Origin: Alistipes sp.
GTDB taxonomy: Bacteria; Bacteroidota; Bacteroidia; Bacteroidales; Rikenellaceae
Assembly (NCBI GenBank): GCA_017628595.1
Contig: JAGBYV010000309.1
Location: forward strand, 1 to 9,912
DNA length: 9,912 bases
Direction: 5' to 3'
Shown: piece by piece, positions 1 through 7,345 of the stretch
Layout: each line of letters opens with the position of its first letter
Position numbering within the stretch: the stretch's first letter is position 1
The notes under the pieces: generated by a model
What the model was told of the DNA's origin: nothing
The model's database searches: none
What the model saw: only the letters and a program-made list of their open reading frames with translations
Position numbers and translations under genes: made by a program

Positions 1-525
1 CTGCACGCAAGCTGCATCTACAGCCTCATCAGCTCCCGAGATAACCAACTGTCCGGGGCAGTTGTAATTAGCTGCAACTACTACGCCATCAACCTGTGCG
101 CATATCTGCTCAACCTTCTCGTCCTCCATAGCGAGGATTGCCGCCATGCCTCCAGGCTGCTGCTCGCAGCACTGCTGCATAGCCATGGCGCGTTTTGCGA
201 CTAAACGCAGACCATCCTCAAACGACAGAGCATCGGCTGCGACAAGTGCCGAAAACTCGCCCAGTGAGTGTCCTGCTACAGCATCCGGCTTTACGCCGAG
301 TACCTTTGCAAGGATTACAGAGTGAAGGAATACAGCAGGCTGAGTTACTTTGGTTTGTTTGAGCTCGTCTGCCGATCCGTTAAACATTACGTCGGTAATG
401 TTGAATCCGAGGATTTCGTTGGCCTTGTCAAAAAGAGCCTTTGCCGAGGGGTTGTTCTCATAAAGATCTTTTCCCATGCCAGAGAACTGTGCACCCTGAC
501 CAGGAAAAACATAAGCATGTTTCAT
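1..525 (-). CDS. fabD: Malonyl-CoA:acyl-carrier-protein transacylase, FabD (N-terminal 175 residues; cut by the window edge)
   Basis: FabD transfers the malonyl group from malonyl-CoA to acyl carrier protein, which supplies the extender unit for type II fatty acid synthesis in the cytoplasm. Reading back from the ATG at 525-523 gives MKHAYVFPGQGAQFSGMG. This holds the family's oxyanion-hole motif GQGAQ (residues 9-13). The nucleophile elbow GHSLGE follows, with the catalytic serine at residue 87 (codon 267-265), equivalent to E. coli Ser92. Arg112, in the stretch KRAMAMQQ, matches the malonyl-carboxylate-binding Arg117 of E. coli. The frame stays open to position 1. The C-terminal part, with the catalytic histidine, lies outside the window; a full FabD is about 300 residues. 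The start is chosen because the family N-terminus begins right there and a consensus promoter sits about 50 bp upstream. The gene is transcribed away from the esterase. Identification is firm. Confidence 0.96.
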   Translation of the reverse strand, partial: MKHAYVFPGQGAQFSGMGKDLYENNPSAKALFDKANEILGFNITDVMFNGSADELKQTKVTQPAVFLHSVILAKVLGVKPDAVAGHSLGEFSALVAADALSFEDGLRLVAKRAMAMQQCCEQQPGGMAAILAMEDEKVEQICAQVDGVVVAANYNCPGQLVISGADEAVDAACVQ

Positions 526-575
526 AATCTAAATTCTGTTTGCGAGCCCGCGACTGACTCGGTGTTAAATCAAGA

Positions 576-607
576 CAAAGGTATGACGTATATCTCAATT
601 TTCCAAA
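576..607 (-). promoter_or_regulatory. Bacteroidota-type promoter for fabD
   Basis: Read on the minus strand, TTTG (607-604) is followed after exactly 20 bases by TACCTTTG (583-576). This matches the -33 TTTG and -7 TAnnTTTG elements recognised by the primary sigma factor of Bacteroidota. Transcription would start near 570, giving a leader of about 45 bases before the fabD ATG at 525. The match is seen directly; the start site is inferred from consensus spacing. Confidence 0.8.
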
Positions 608-665
608 TCCGGGGTTCGGTGGCGGGTTATGATTCTGACGTTAATAGGTTATTTCTTGGTCAAAA

Positions 666-697
666 TTTGCATATTTTCGTAAAAGAGTGTACCTTTG
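666..697 (+). promoter_or_regulatory. Bacteroidota-type promoter for the secreted esterase
   Basis: TTTG (666-669) is followed after exactly 20 bases by TACCTTTG (690-697), a full match to the Bacteroidota -33/-7 consensus. The -7 octamer and the spacing are the same as in the fabD promoter on the opposite strand. Transcription would begin around 703-705, leaving a leader of roughly 30 bases before the ATG at 736. The leader is A/T-rich with no Shine-Dalgarno sequence, which is normal for this phylum. Confidence 0.82.
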
Positions 698-735
698 GTT
701 CAAATATTCTTTTACAAAACCTAAAACAATTCAGT

Positions 736-1890
736 ATGAAAAAATTATTTTTGCTTGTTGCTGCAGCATGTTTTGCATTCAGCGCATCAGCTCAGGAGGC
801 CTTGGGTAGCCGTGCTCAGGTGGTTTCTCCTCAGATTAACGAGAACAACAGCGTAACTTTGCGTCTGGCTGCTCCCGAGGCTAAGAAGGTAACTGTTGCT
901 GGTAACTTCCTTACTCCCGACGGTACACCCGTTGAGAATACAGAGATGGTACGCAACGCCGATGGCGTATGGGAGTACACTTCACCCGTATTGCGCTCAG
1001 AGTTGTATAACTACAACTTCATCGTTGATGGCGTTCGCATTTGCGACCCCTCTAACGTATTTATCTGCCGTGATGTTGCTTCTTCATTCAACATCTTCAT
1101 TATCGGTGGCGATCGTGGCGATATTTACAGCGTTAACGATGTTCCCCACGGTAGTGTAACCAAGACTTGGTACGATAGCCCCACTTTGCAGACAAAGCGT
1201 CGTGTGACTGTTTACACTCCCGCAGGTTATGAGAAGAGCAATGCCGAGTACCCCGTATTGTACCTCTTGCACGGTGCTGGTGGTGACGAGGAGGCTTGGA
1301 TGACTTTGGGCCGTACTTCTCAGATCCTTGACAACCTTATCGCTCAGGGCAAGGCGAAGCCTATGTTGGTTGTTATGACCAACGGTAACGCTTGGCAGAC
1401 TGCAGCCGTAGGTGAGGCAGCTGGTGGTATGATTCAGCCCTCTATGCGTGGCAATGCTAACGTTCGTCCTGCTGCTTCTTTCGAGCAGTCATTTGGCGAT
1501 GTTATCAAGTTTGTTGAGAGCAACTACCGTGTAATCAAGAAGAAGGAGGGTCGCGCTATCGCAGGTCTCTCTATGGGTGGTGGTCACTCTTACAACATCT
1601 CTCGTACATATCCTAACACCTTCGACTATGTAGGTCTGTTCTCAGCAGCTGCTGGTAACCTGGATAACGAGGAGGTTCAGAATTCATTGAAGGCACAGCG
1701 CGATAATGGTTTCAAGCTCTACTGGATCGCTTGCGGTAACACCGACTTCTTGTATCAGCGCAACCTCGATATGATGAAGTATATGGACTCTATCAAGTTC
1801 CCCTACACTTATCGTGAGAGTGGCGAGGGTCACATCTGGCGTAACTGGCGAATCTACCTCTCAGAGTTCGCTCCTATGTTGTTCAAATAA
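736..1890 (+). CDS. Secreted alpha/beta-hydrolase esterase with N-terminal CBM48-like domain (CE1 / enterochelin-esterase-like)
   Basis: This is a 384-residue exported serine esterase. An N-terminal Sec signal peptide (MKKLFLLVAAACFAFSASA) is predicted to be cut before Gln20, and there is no lipobox. Residues about 35-110 resemble the E-set/CBM48-like domain that precedes many CE1 and Fes-like esterases (AGNF, DGVWEYTSPVL, YNYNFIVDG). The hydrolase domain follows. LLHGAGGDEEAW has its histidine at residue 179 near the oxyanion hole. The nucleophile elbow GLSMGGG carries Ser279. Asp337 in GNTDF and His366 in GEGHIWRNW complete a plausible catalytic triad. Relatives include feruloyl, acetyl-xylan and siderophore esterases, so the substrate cannot be named. 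The ATG at 736 is chosen because it begins the signal peptide just after the promoter; the same frame is open upstream to 268, but that stretch lies antisense to fabD. Codon use is strongly skewed (GGT, CGT, GCT, AAG), suggesting high expression. It is a single-gene transcript ending at the hairpin downstream. Confidence 0.88.
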   Translation: MKKLFLLVAAACFAFSASAQEALGSRAQVVSPQINENNSVTLRLAAPEAKKVTVAGNFLTPDGTPVENTEMVRNADGVWEYTSPVLRSELYNYNFIVDGVRICDPSNVFICRDVASSFNIFIIGGDRGDIYSVNDVPHGSVTKTWYDSPTLQTKRRVTVYTPAGYEKSNAEYPVLYLLHGAGGDEEAWMTLGRTSQILDNLIAQGKAKPMLVVMTNGNAWQTAAVGEAAGGMIQPSMRGNANVRPAASFEQSFGDVIKFVESNYRVIKKKEGRAIAGLSMGGGHSYNISRTYPNTFDYVGLFSAAAGNLDNEEVQNSLKAQRDNGFKLYWIACGNTDFLYQRNLDMMKYMDSIKFPYTYRESGEGHIWRNWRIYLSEFAPMLFK

Positions 1891-1908
1891 TTTGATAGAC
1901 ATATAAAG

Positions 1909-1944
1909 AAAAAGTGTCGGGCTTGTGGCTCGACACTTTTTTTT
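1909..1944. terminator. Bidirectional intrinsic terminator between convergent genes
   Basis: AAAAAGTGTCG (1909-1919) pairs with CGACACTTTTT (1931-1941). G1920-T1930, G1921-C1929 and C1922-G1928 can extend the stem to about 14 pairs around a five-base loop. On the plus strand the stem is followed by a run of eight T (1937-1944), a classic rho-independent terminator for the esterase, which stops 18 bases upstream. On the minus strand the hairpin lies 13 bases after the GH92 stop and is followed by TTTTTCTTTA, so it can also end the long minus-strand operon. Confidence 0.9.
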
Positions 1945-1957
1945 ATGCGCTCAAGTT

Positions 1958-4258
1958 CTATTTCTGCTGCGAGAATGAGTAGGGACGATCCTCCTGCGCC
2001 GTGCCTCGTGTAGTGTTGGGCTCTGCACTCATCGTAACCGATAGTTTGCCGCCGGAGGTAATATCCGAGTGGGTGATGTAGTTGCGAGAGTACTCCTTGC
2101 CATTGAGGCGGACATTATCCATATATCTGTTCTCAGCACTATTCTCGGGTGCCTCGATTATGAAATCATTGCCGCCAGCAAGATGCAATGTTGCCTTCTT
2201 GAATAGCGGTGCTCCCATTACATATTGATCCGAGGCAGGGCATACGGGATAGAAACCCAGTGCCGAGAAGATATACCACGCCGAGGTCTGTCCGTTATCC
2301 TCATCGCCGCAGTAGCCGTCAGCCTGTGCCGAATAGAAGCGGTTCATCACCTCGCGAACCCAGTGTTGTGCCTTCCATGGCTGTGCAGCATAGTTGTACA
2401 TATAGATCATATGCTGGATAGGCTGGTTGCCGTGGGCATAGTTGCCTGTATTCATTACGGTCATCTCGCGAATCTCGTGGATGGGGAAGCCATAGTAACT
2501 ATCGTCATATACGGGCGGTACGGTAAATACTGAATCCAGCATCTCAACAAAGGCCTCATCGCCACCCATCAAGTCGATCAATCCCTGCGGATCGTGGAAA
2601 ACTGACCATGTGTAGTGCCAGCTGTTACCCTCGGTGAAGGCATCGCCCCACTTAAGCGGAGAGAATGGAGCCTGGAACTCTCCATCGGCATTGCGACCAC
2701 GCATAAGGCGAGTCTCCTTGTCGAAGAGGTTGCGGTAGTTCATGGCTCGCTTGGCGTAGCGGTCGATGATCTCCTGTGGTTTGCCCAACTCCTTTGCCAT
2801 CTGGTAGATACACCAATCGTTATATGCATATTCGAGTGTGCGTGCAGCGTTCTCATTTATGCCTACGTTGTAGGGTACATATCCCAATGTGTTATAGTAT
2901 TGGTGACCTATGCGACCCGTTGATGCGACAGTGGGATGAACATTCTCCGAGCCGTGGACAAGACCTTCGAAGAGCGTCTCCACATCCTCGACCTTTACGC
3001 CCTTAAGATAAGCGTCGGCCAGTACCGATGCAGAGTTGTTACCCACCATGCAGTTACGGTGTCCGGGGCTCGACCACTCAGGGAAGAAACCGCTCTCCTT
3101 GTATACATTCACAAAGCCCTCCTGCATCTTCTGGTTCTCTTCGGGATAGAGCAGGTTCAATAAGGGGAACAGACTACGGAAAGTATCCCAAAAACCTGTG
3201 CCGGTGTAGAAATAACCCTTCTCCACTTTGCCGTTGTGGGGGCTGTAATGCACTACCTCGCCATTGGCATCAATCTCGTAGTGTTTCTGCGGGAAGAGTG
3301 TAGCGCGATAGAGACATGAGTAGAACGTACGATATTGATCAAGATCGCCACCGCTGATCTCTATACGGCCCAGTACGTCATTCCATGCTTCGCGCCCCTT
3401 CTCTTTAAGAGTTTCCAGTGTGTCATCTCCCAACTCGCTAAGGTTCAGAGCTGCCTGCTCCTCGCTGATAAACGAAGAGGCTACACGGGCGTGTACCTGC
3501 TCGCCCTTTGATGTGCGGAAACCGATAACGGCTCCTACGTGGTCGCTCTGTTGCTCCACTGCGTCGTGCAACTTACCATCGGCAAAGGTGTGTATATACT
3601 CAAAAGGCTTGTCGAACTCCACGACAAAATAGTTGCGGAAGTTGTCGCTCACGCCTCCGCTATTGCGTGTTGAGTAACCTGTGATGCGATTATTCGCCTT
3701 GTCGATTCTGATGTAAGAACCCTGATCAAATGCATCTACCACAACATACGACTCCTCGGCCGAGGGGAATGTGAAGCGGAATAATGCGGCACGCTCGGTA
3801 GGCGAAAATTCGGTCAAAACATCATGATCAGCGAGATATACCTTGTAGTAGAACGGGTGTACCTCCTCGCCTTTGTGCGAGAACCAGCTGGCGCGCTCAT
3901 CCTCATTGAATTTGGGTGCGCCAACCACGGGCATGAGCGAGAACTGACCATAGTCGTTAATCCATGGGCTGGGCTGATGCGTCTGCTTGAAGCCACGAAT
4001 CTGGTGCTCAGTGTAGGTGTACATCCATCCGTTGCCCATCTTACCGGTCTGCGGTGACCAGAAATTCATGCCCCAAGGACGTGCGATGGCGGGGTAGGTG
4101 TTACCTGTTGAGAGGGCAAATTCGGATAATGTGCCGACCAGCGGATTTACATAATCTGCAGGCGATGACGGTGTGTCATTAATTACCGGCGCATTGCACG
4201 ACAGCAGCATCAACGATGCTACGCTTGCAAATAGGATAGAGGTTATTTTCTGGATCAT
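1958..4258 (-). CDS. GH92 alpha-mannosidase lipoprotein, probable alpha-1,2 specificity
   Basis: This is a 766-residue, calcium-dependent, inverting exo-alpha-mannosidase of glycoside hydrolase family 92, which trims mannose from N-glycans or mannans. The N-terminus is a lipoprotein signal peptide with lipobox LLSC (lipidated Cys21), so the enzyme is membrane-anchored in the periplasm or on the cell surface. The family opening ADYVNPLVGT starts at residue 34. Compared with the characterised B. thetaiotaomicron enzyme BT3990 (residue numbers from memory), the catalytic acid is Glu543 in TEGNSWHY. The base/calcium pair is Asp652 and Asp654 in GDEDNGQTSAW. The specificity pair His594-Glu595 (FPIHEIRE) and a tryptophan in QPSPWIND (Trp99) are also kept; these mark alpha-1,2-mannosidases. 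Length is normal for the family and no frame damage is seen. It starts 11 bp after the M23 gene and is the last gene of the run. There is no SusC/SusD pair nearby. Confidence 0.95.
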   Translation of the reverse strand: MIQKITSILFASVASLMLLSCNAPVINDTPSSPADYVNPLVGTLSEFALSTGNTYPAIARPWGMNFWSPQTGKMGNGWMYTYTEHQIRGFKQTHQPSPWINDYGQFSLMPVVGAPKFNEDERASWFSHKGEEVHPFYYKVYLADHDVLTEFSPTERAALFRFTFPSAEESYVVVDAFDQGSYIRIDKANNRITGYSTRNSGGVSDNFRNYFVVEFDKPFEYIHTFADGKLHDAVEQQSDHVGAVIGFRTSKGEQVHARVASSFISEEQAALNLSELGDDTLETLKEKGREAWNDVLGRIEISGGDLDQYRTFYSCLYRATLFPQKHYEIDANGEVVHYSPHNGKVEKGYFYTGTGFWDTFRSLFPLLNLLYPEENQKMQEGFVNVYKESGFFPEWSSPGHRNCMVGNNSASVLADAYLKGVKVEDVETLFEGLVHGSENVHPTVASTGRIGHQYYNTLGYVPYNVGINENAARTLEYAYNDWCIYQMAKELGKPQEIIDRYAKRAMNYRNLFDKETRLMRGRNADGEFQAPFSPLKWGDAFTEGNSWHYTWSVFHDPQGLIDLMGGDEAFVEMLDSVFTVPPVYDDSYYGFPIHEIREMTVMNTGNYAHGNQPIQHMIYMYNYAAQPWKAQHWVREVMNRFYSAQADGYCGDEDNGQTSAWYIFSALGFYPVCPASDQYVMGAPLFKKATLHLAGGNDFIIEAPENSAENRYMDNVRLNGKEYSRNYITHSDITSGGKLSVTMSAEPNTTRGTAQEDRPYSFSQQK

Positions 4259-4269
4259 AGTCTATGGAT

Positions 4270-6006
4270 TTATCTAATTATTGTTCCTTGCCATGTTGTT
4301 GTGTTGCCACACGAATCTTTTACGACAATCTTGACGTCGTGCTTCTGCCCGCCCGTTATGCCTTCTGCTTTGAGGTTGATGGTTGCGCGTGAGCGAGCAT
4401 AGTCAATTGCAACCCACTCTCCATCGATTGTAGCCGAGTAGGATGCGACGCCCGAGAAATTGTCCGACAAACGGAAAGAAATGGAGTTGCGCGAGCGGCA
4501 ATCCTCACCATCGGTAAATTGCGGGCGAATGACGGGTGCTGCGCAGTCGGCCACTAGACAGAATGTGCCAAAATTAGATGTGCGGGCCGTAAAGCGCAGG
4601 TTGCGATAGCTGCCACCCACATATGACAGATTGCCATTTGCAGATACCGATGCCATGGCTGTATAGGGTTGCAACTCCGGCTTGACAAGCATTGAGAACA
4701 CCACGCCGATAGATGTTTGCAGGGGTGTGTTGTCATCGTGAATGGTGTAGGCGGGCGAGAGAATGCTGACCGTAGAGTCGGCCTTTATCACTACGTCCGA
4801 GCGCTCCATCTTCATCGCAATGCTCTCATATAATGCTCCTTTGGGTATTACCACACTTACCACGTCGTCCACCTTCTCGGCAAAATCGTGGTTGTAGGCA
4901 ACAATATGCGATCCCTGCTCAATCTCCCCCTGGAAGCACTCCGCATCGGGCTTGCCCACAATCTGGAATTTCAGCGTCGAGGTGTTGCCGCAATCATCGG
5001 TGATAAGGAACTCCACATCTCGCTTCTGCTCGGCCGCAGTGGTAACCACACCACGGTTTACAAGCGTCGGATAGAAATATTTCGTTCCGCCCTGCAGCAT
5101 TGCTGTACGCATAGCCTCGTTGCGTGATGAGCGCTGAATAGGGTAGTACGACACGGCATTGCAGTAACGCGATAGATCGAACGTGAAACCGTCGTTGCGA
5201 TACTCGAAGATCGTTTTGCCATCGATCTTCTCCACAAGGTTATATACACCATAGGTGTTTGCTACATCGTTCTTGCGATCCGATGTCTCAACCACAAAAT
5301 AACCATTGCGACCAACCTTGATGGGGCTCTGCTGTGCCAGTCGATAGGTCGTATTGTCGGCCTTGTGTACCGCGTAGCTCTTTGGACGGCTGTGCAAGGG
5401 TACTCCCTGGATGGTATCCACCTCAATGTAATGTACTTTCATGATGTAAGGTGAAATATCATCCTTGGGGCGTACGATGCCCTGCTTTATGATGTTGAAA
5501 GTCTTGCCTGTGCGTGCATCGCGAATCTCAAAGTGCAGGTGCGGGCCCTGTGATGAGCCCGTATTGCCCGAGCGAGCAATCTCTTCGCCACGCTTTACAG
5601 TAAACTGATTGGCCTTGCAGTATAGATCCACACGGCTCTGCTTGAGACGGTGGCGCTCTGCAAAGACATAGTCGGCTATATCCTTGCGAAAACTCGACAG
5701 GTGGCCATAGACCGATGTTGTTCCGTTGGGGTGCTCGACATATAAGGCCAGTCCATAGCCCGTGGGCGACTGCAATATGCGGCTTACATAACCATCAGCC
5801 ACAGCGATTACCGGCTTGCCCTCCACACCGTTGGTTTTGAAGTCGGTGCCTGAGTGGAAATGGTTGGGGCGCATCTCTCCGAAGTTGGCAGAGTAGTAGC
5901 CTGCTACGTCGCGTAACGGGAAATCGTAGTAATCAGGATTTAACGTCTGTGCTCGCGAGGTGAGATGTAGCGTAGCGATGATGGCTAATATAAAAAGTCG
6001 TCGCAT
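4270..6006 (-). CDS. Secreted M23-family (LytM-like) metallopeptidase with large C-terminal beta-rich region
   Basis: This is a 578-residue exported protein. The signal peptide (MRRLFILAIIATLHLTSRA) is predicted to be cut before Gln20. The M23 domain lies at residues about 28-190. Zinc ligands are visible as His51 and Asp55 (HFHSGTDF) and His158 (PHLHFE). His102 (YGHLS) and His156 are in the usual catalytic positions, so the site looks intact. M23 enzymes cut peptide cross-links of peptidoglycan, usually next to glycine; some act in cell division or envelope remodelling. An insertion of about 30 residues separates YGHL from the VKRGEEIARSGNTG segment. The remaining 390 residues are of unrecognised function and probably beta-sandwich, with two Ig-like strand motifs (DDCGNTSTLKF and KDSCGNTTTWQG, the latter at the very C-terminus). 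The start overlaps the end of recX by 22 bp, implying coupled translation. The actual substrate is not shown by sequence. Confidence 0.9.
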   Translation of the reverse strand: MRRLFILAIIATLHLTSRAQTLNPDYYDFPLRDVAGYYSANFGEMRPNHFHSGTDFKTNGVEGKPVIAVADGYVSRILQSPTGYGLALYVEHPNGTTSVYGHLSSFRKDIADYVFAERHRLKQSRVDLYCKANQFTVKRGEEIARSGNTGSSQGPHLHFEIRDARTGKTFNIIKQGIVRPKDDISPYIMKVHYIEVDTIQGVPLHSRPKSYAVHKADNTTYRLAQQSPIKVGRNGYFVVETSDRKNDVANTYGVYNLVEKIDGKTIFEYRNDGFTFDLSRYCNAVSYYPIQRSSRNEAMRTAMLQGGTKYFYPTLVNRGVVTTAAEQKRDVEFLITDDCGNTSTLKFQIVGKPDAECFQGEIEQGSHIVAYNHDFAEKVDDVVSVVIPKGALYESIAMKMERSDVVIKADSTVSILSPAYTIHDDNTPLQTSIGVVFSMLVKPELQPYTAMASVSANGNLSYVGGSYRNLRFTARTSNFGTFCLVADCAAPVIRPQFTDGEDCRSRNSISFRLSDNFSGVASYSATIDGEWVAIDYARSRATINLKAEGITGGQKHDVKIVVKDSCGNTTTWQGTIIR

Positions 6007-6512
6007 TCTTCTTCGTTTTTTATGTCATGGATCAACTCCTCGACTTGCGGTATGACAGCCTCCATGGTGTATCCGAGCGAGAGCCCATAACGGATTAGTT
6101 TGTTTTTCAGGTCGTATTTCGATTTGTATTTTACAGTCTTCAATTTGCGGGCGAGGCGCGTTGTCAACTGCTCGGCGCTCAGCGTTGGCGATATCTGCTG
6201 CAGGGCGCGAGCTATAATCTCCTCGGCAATACCCTTGCGGCGCAGGGCGGCGCGAATCTTATACTCGCCCCAGCCACTGAGCGCTACCTTCTCTCGCACG
6301 AAAGCCGATGCATATCGTTCGTCATCAATGAACCGCTCTGCCTTAAGGCGTTGCAGTACCTTCTCGCGGTCCTGCTCGGCGACACCCCATGTTGCCATCA
6401 GGCGTCGTGCATCACCCGATGATCGTTCTGCCCGTGCGCATAGCCGCATTAGCGATGAGAGTGCCTGCTCGGCGCTCTTCGTGCGTTTTACTCTCTCCCT
6501 GGTCTGCAGCAT
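5985..6512 (-). CDS. recX: Regulatory protein RecX
   Basis: This 175-residue protein of the RecX family binds RecA filaments and modulates recombination and the SOS response. The family hallmark is the stretch RFIDDERYASAF (residues 60-71) followed by GWGEYKIRAALRRKGI (80-95). These belong to the tandem three-helix repeats that make up RecX. Length is close to E. coli RecX (166). The gene overlaps prmC by 25 bp at its start and the M23 gene by 22 bp at its end. The ATG at 6512 is the start that leaves the N-terminal helical repeat complete, but a slightly later start cannot be excluded. There is no recA in the window, so RecX would be expressed here apart from its partner gene. That separation is common outside the classic recA-recX pairs. 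Confidence 0.9.
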   Translation of the reverse strand: MLQTRERVKRTKSAEQALSSLMRLCARAERSSGDARRLMATWGVAEQDREKVLQRLKAERFIDDERYASAFVREKVALSGWGEYKIRAALRRKGIAEEIIARALQQISPTLSAEQLTTRLARKLKTVKYKSKYDLKNKLIRYGLSLGYTMEAVIPQVEELIHDIKNEEECDDFLY

Positions 6513-7345
6513 ATCATACGGGGTTTTTGACGGAAATCTTCTCGTAGCTCTATGTCGGTGTAGCCCTCTTCGGCGAGCATTAACATGGTCTTGTCTGCTA
6601 AAGTCTCATGAATCTCAAACATCAGCCATCCGTTGTGGGTTAGATGTCGCTGTGCTGTGCGGGCAATTTCGCGATAAAAAATCAATGGGTCGTCGTCATC
6701 GACAAACAAAGCCATGTGTGGCTCATATTGTGTGACGTTGATACGCATGGCCGAGATCTCTGATTGTGGAATGTATGGCGGATTGGAAATTATGATGTCA
6801 AACTCCTGGCCATCAATACTATGCATGCCGTGCAACGCATCATCCTTTGTAAATTCAACATCGGCGAGCAGTCGCTCGGCATTCTCCTGTGCTATTGCGA
6901 GAGCCTCTTCCGAAAGCTCTATTGCCGAGAGAGTTGCCGCTGGGATTCGTTTTTTCAGCGCTATGGCTATGCAGCCACTGCCCGTGCATACATCCAATAT
7001 GCGAGGAGAGTGAAGCCCATACGATTTCTCGATGGCCCACATTACCAATTCCTCGGTCTCGGGACGGGGAATCAGTACCCCCGAACGTACGGCAAATGTC
7101 TCACCGCAAAATTCGGCTTTCCCCAATATATACTGTATCGGACAACCTGCCGCCAATTCCTCGGCGCGGCTCTCCAGATCACTTATCTCGATTATCTCGT
7201 TTGGTTCTATCAGAAAACGGCTCTCATCTGTATTGCTCCACGCAGCAGCTGCCATACGGGCTATATGTCGGCACTCTTCCGACGAGTACAGCCCTTGCAT
7301 ACGACTACACAGATAGTCGATTACATCTGCTCGCCTGCCTGTCAT
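6488..7345 (-). CDS. prmC: Peptide chain release factor N5-glutamine methyltransferase PrmC (HemK)
   Basis: PrmC uses S-adenosylmethionine to methylate the glutamine of the GGQ motif in release factors RF1 and RF2, raising termination efficiency in the cytoplasm. The 285-residue product has the family's helical N-terminal domain (about 1-75), then the linker with PIQYILG and IPRPETEEL (residues 91-100). The SAM-binding motif I is DVCTGSGC (118-125), and the catalytic NPPY tetrad sits at residues 188-191, equivalent to Asn183 of E. coli PrmC. NPPY plus PRPETE separates it from the related PrmB. Its ATG directly follows the aroC stop (TAGATG, no spacer), and its 3' end overlaps recX by 25 bp. 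Length is normal and no residue of note is missing. Confidence 0.96.
   Translation of the reverse strand: MTGRRADVIDYLCSRMQGLYSSEECRHIARMAAAAWSNTDESRFLIEPNEIIEISDLESRAEELAAGCPIQYILGKAEFCGETFAVRSGVLIPRPETEELVMWAIEKSYGLHSPRILDVCTGSGCIAIALKKRIPAATLSAIELSEEALAIAQENAERLLADVEFTKDDALHGMHSIDGQEFDIIISNPPYIPQSEISAMRINVTQYEPHMALFVDDDDPLIFYREIARTAQRHLTHNGWLMFEIHETLADKTMLMLAEEGYTDIELREDFRQKPRMICCRPGRE

Noticed and set aside
268..735. Open reading frame continuing upstream of the esterase, giving a possible 540-residue protein
   Set aside because: Most of this stretch is antisense to fabD, the promoter at 666-697 lies inside it, and a perfect signal peptide starts at 736. The extension has no recognisable protein features.
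526..735. Intergenic gap searched for a small RNA, riboswitch or FapR-like operator near fabD
   Set aside because: Beyond the two promoters I see no inverted repeat or conserved RNA fold; leaders of about 45 and 30 bases are too short for a riboswitch.
2209..3303. Plus-strand frames of about 70-100 codons inside the GH92 gene
   Set aside because: These are antisense shadows of a well-conserved gene with no promoter or recognisable product.
4569..4576. TAATTTTG on the minus strand inside the M23 gene, a possible -7 element for GH92
   Set aside because: No TTTG occurs at the expected distance upstream, and it lies over 300 bp from the GH92 start within coding sequence.
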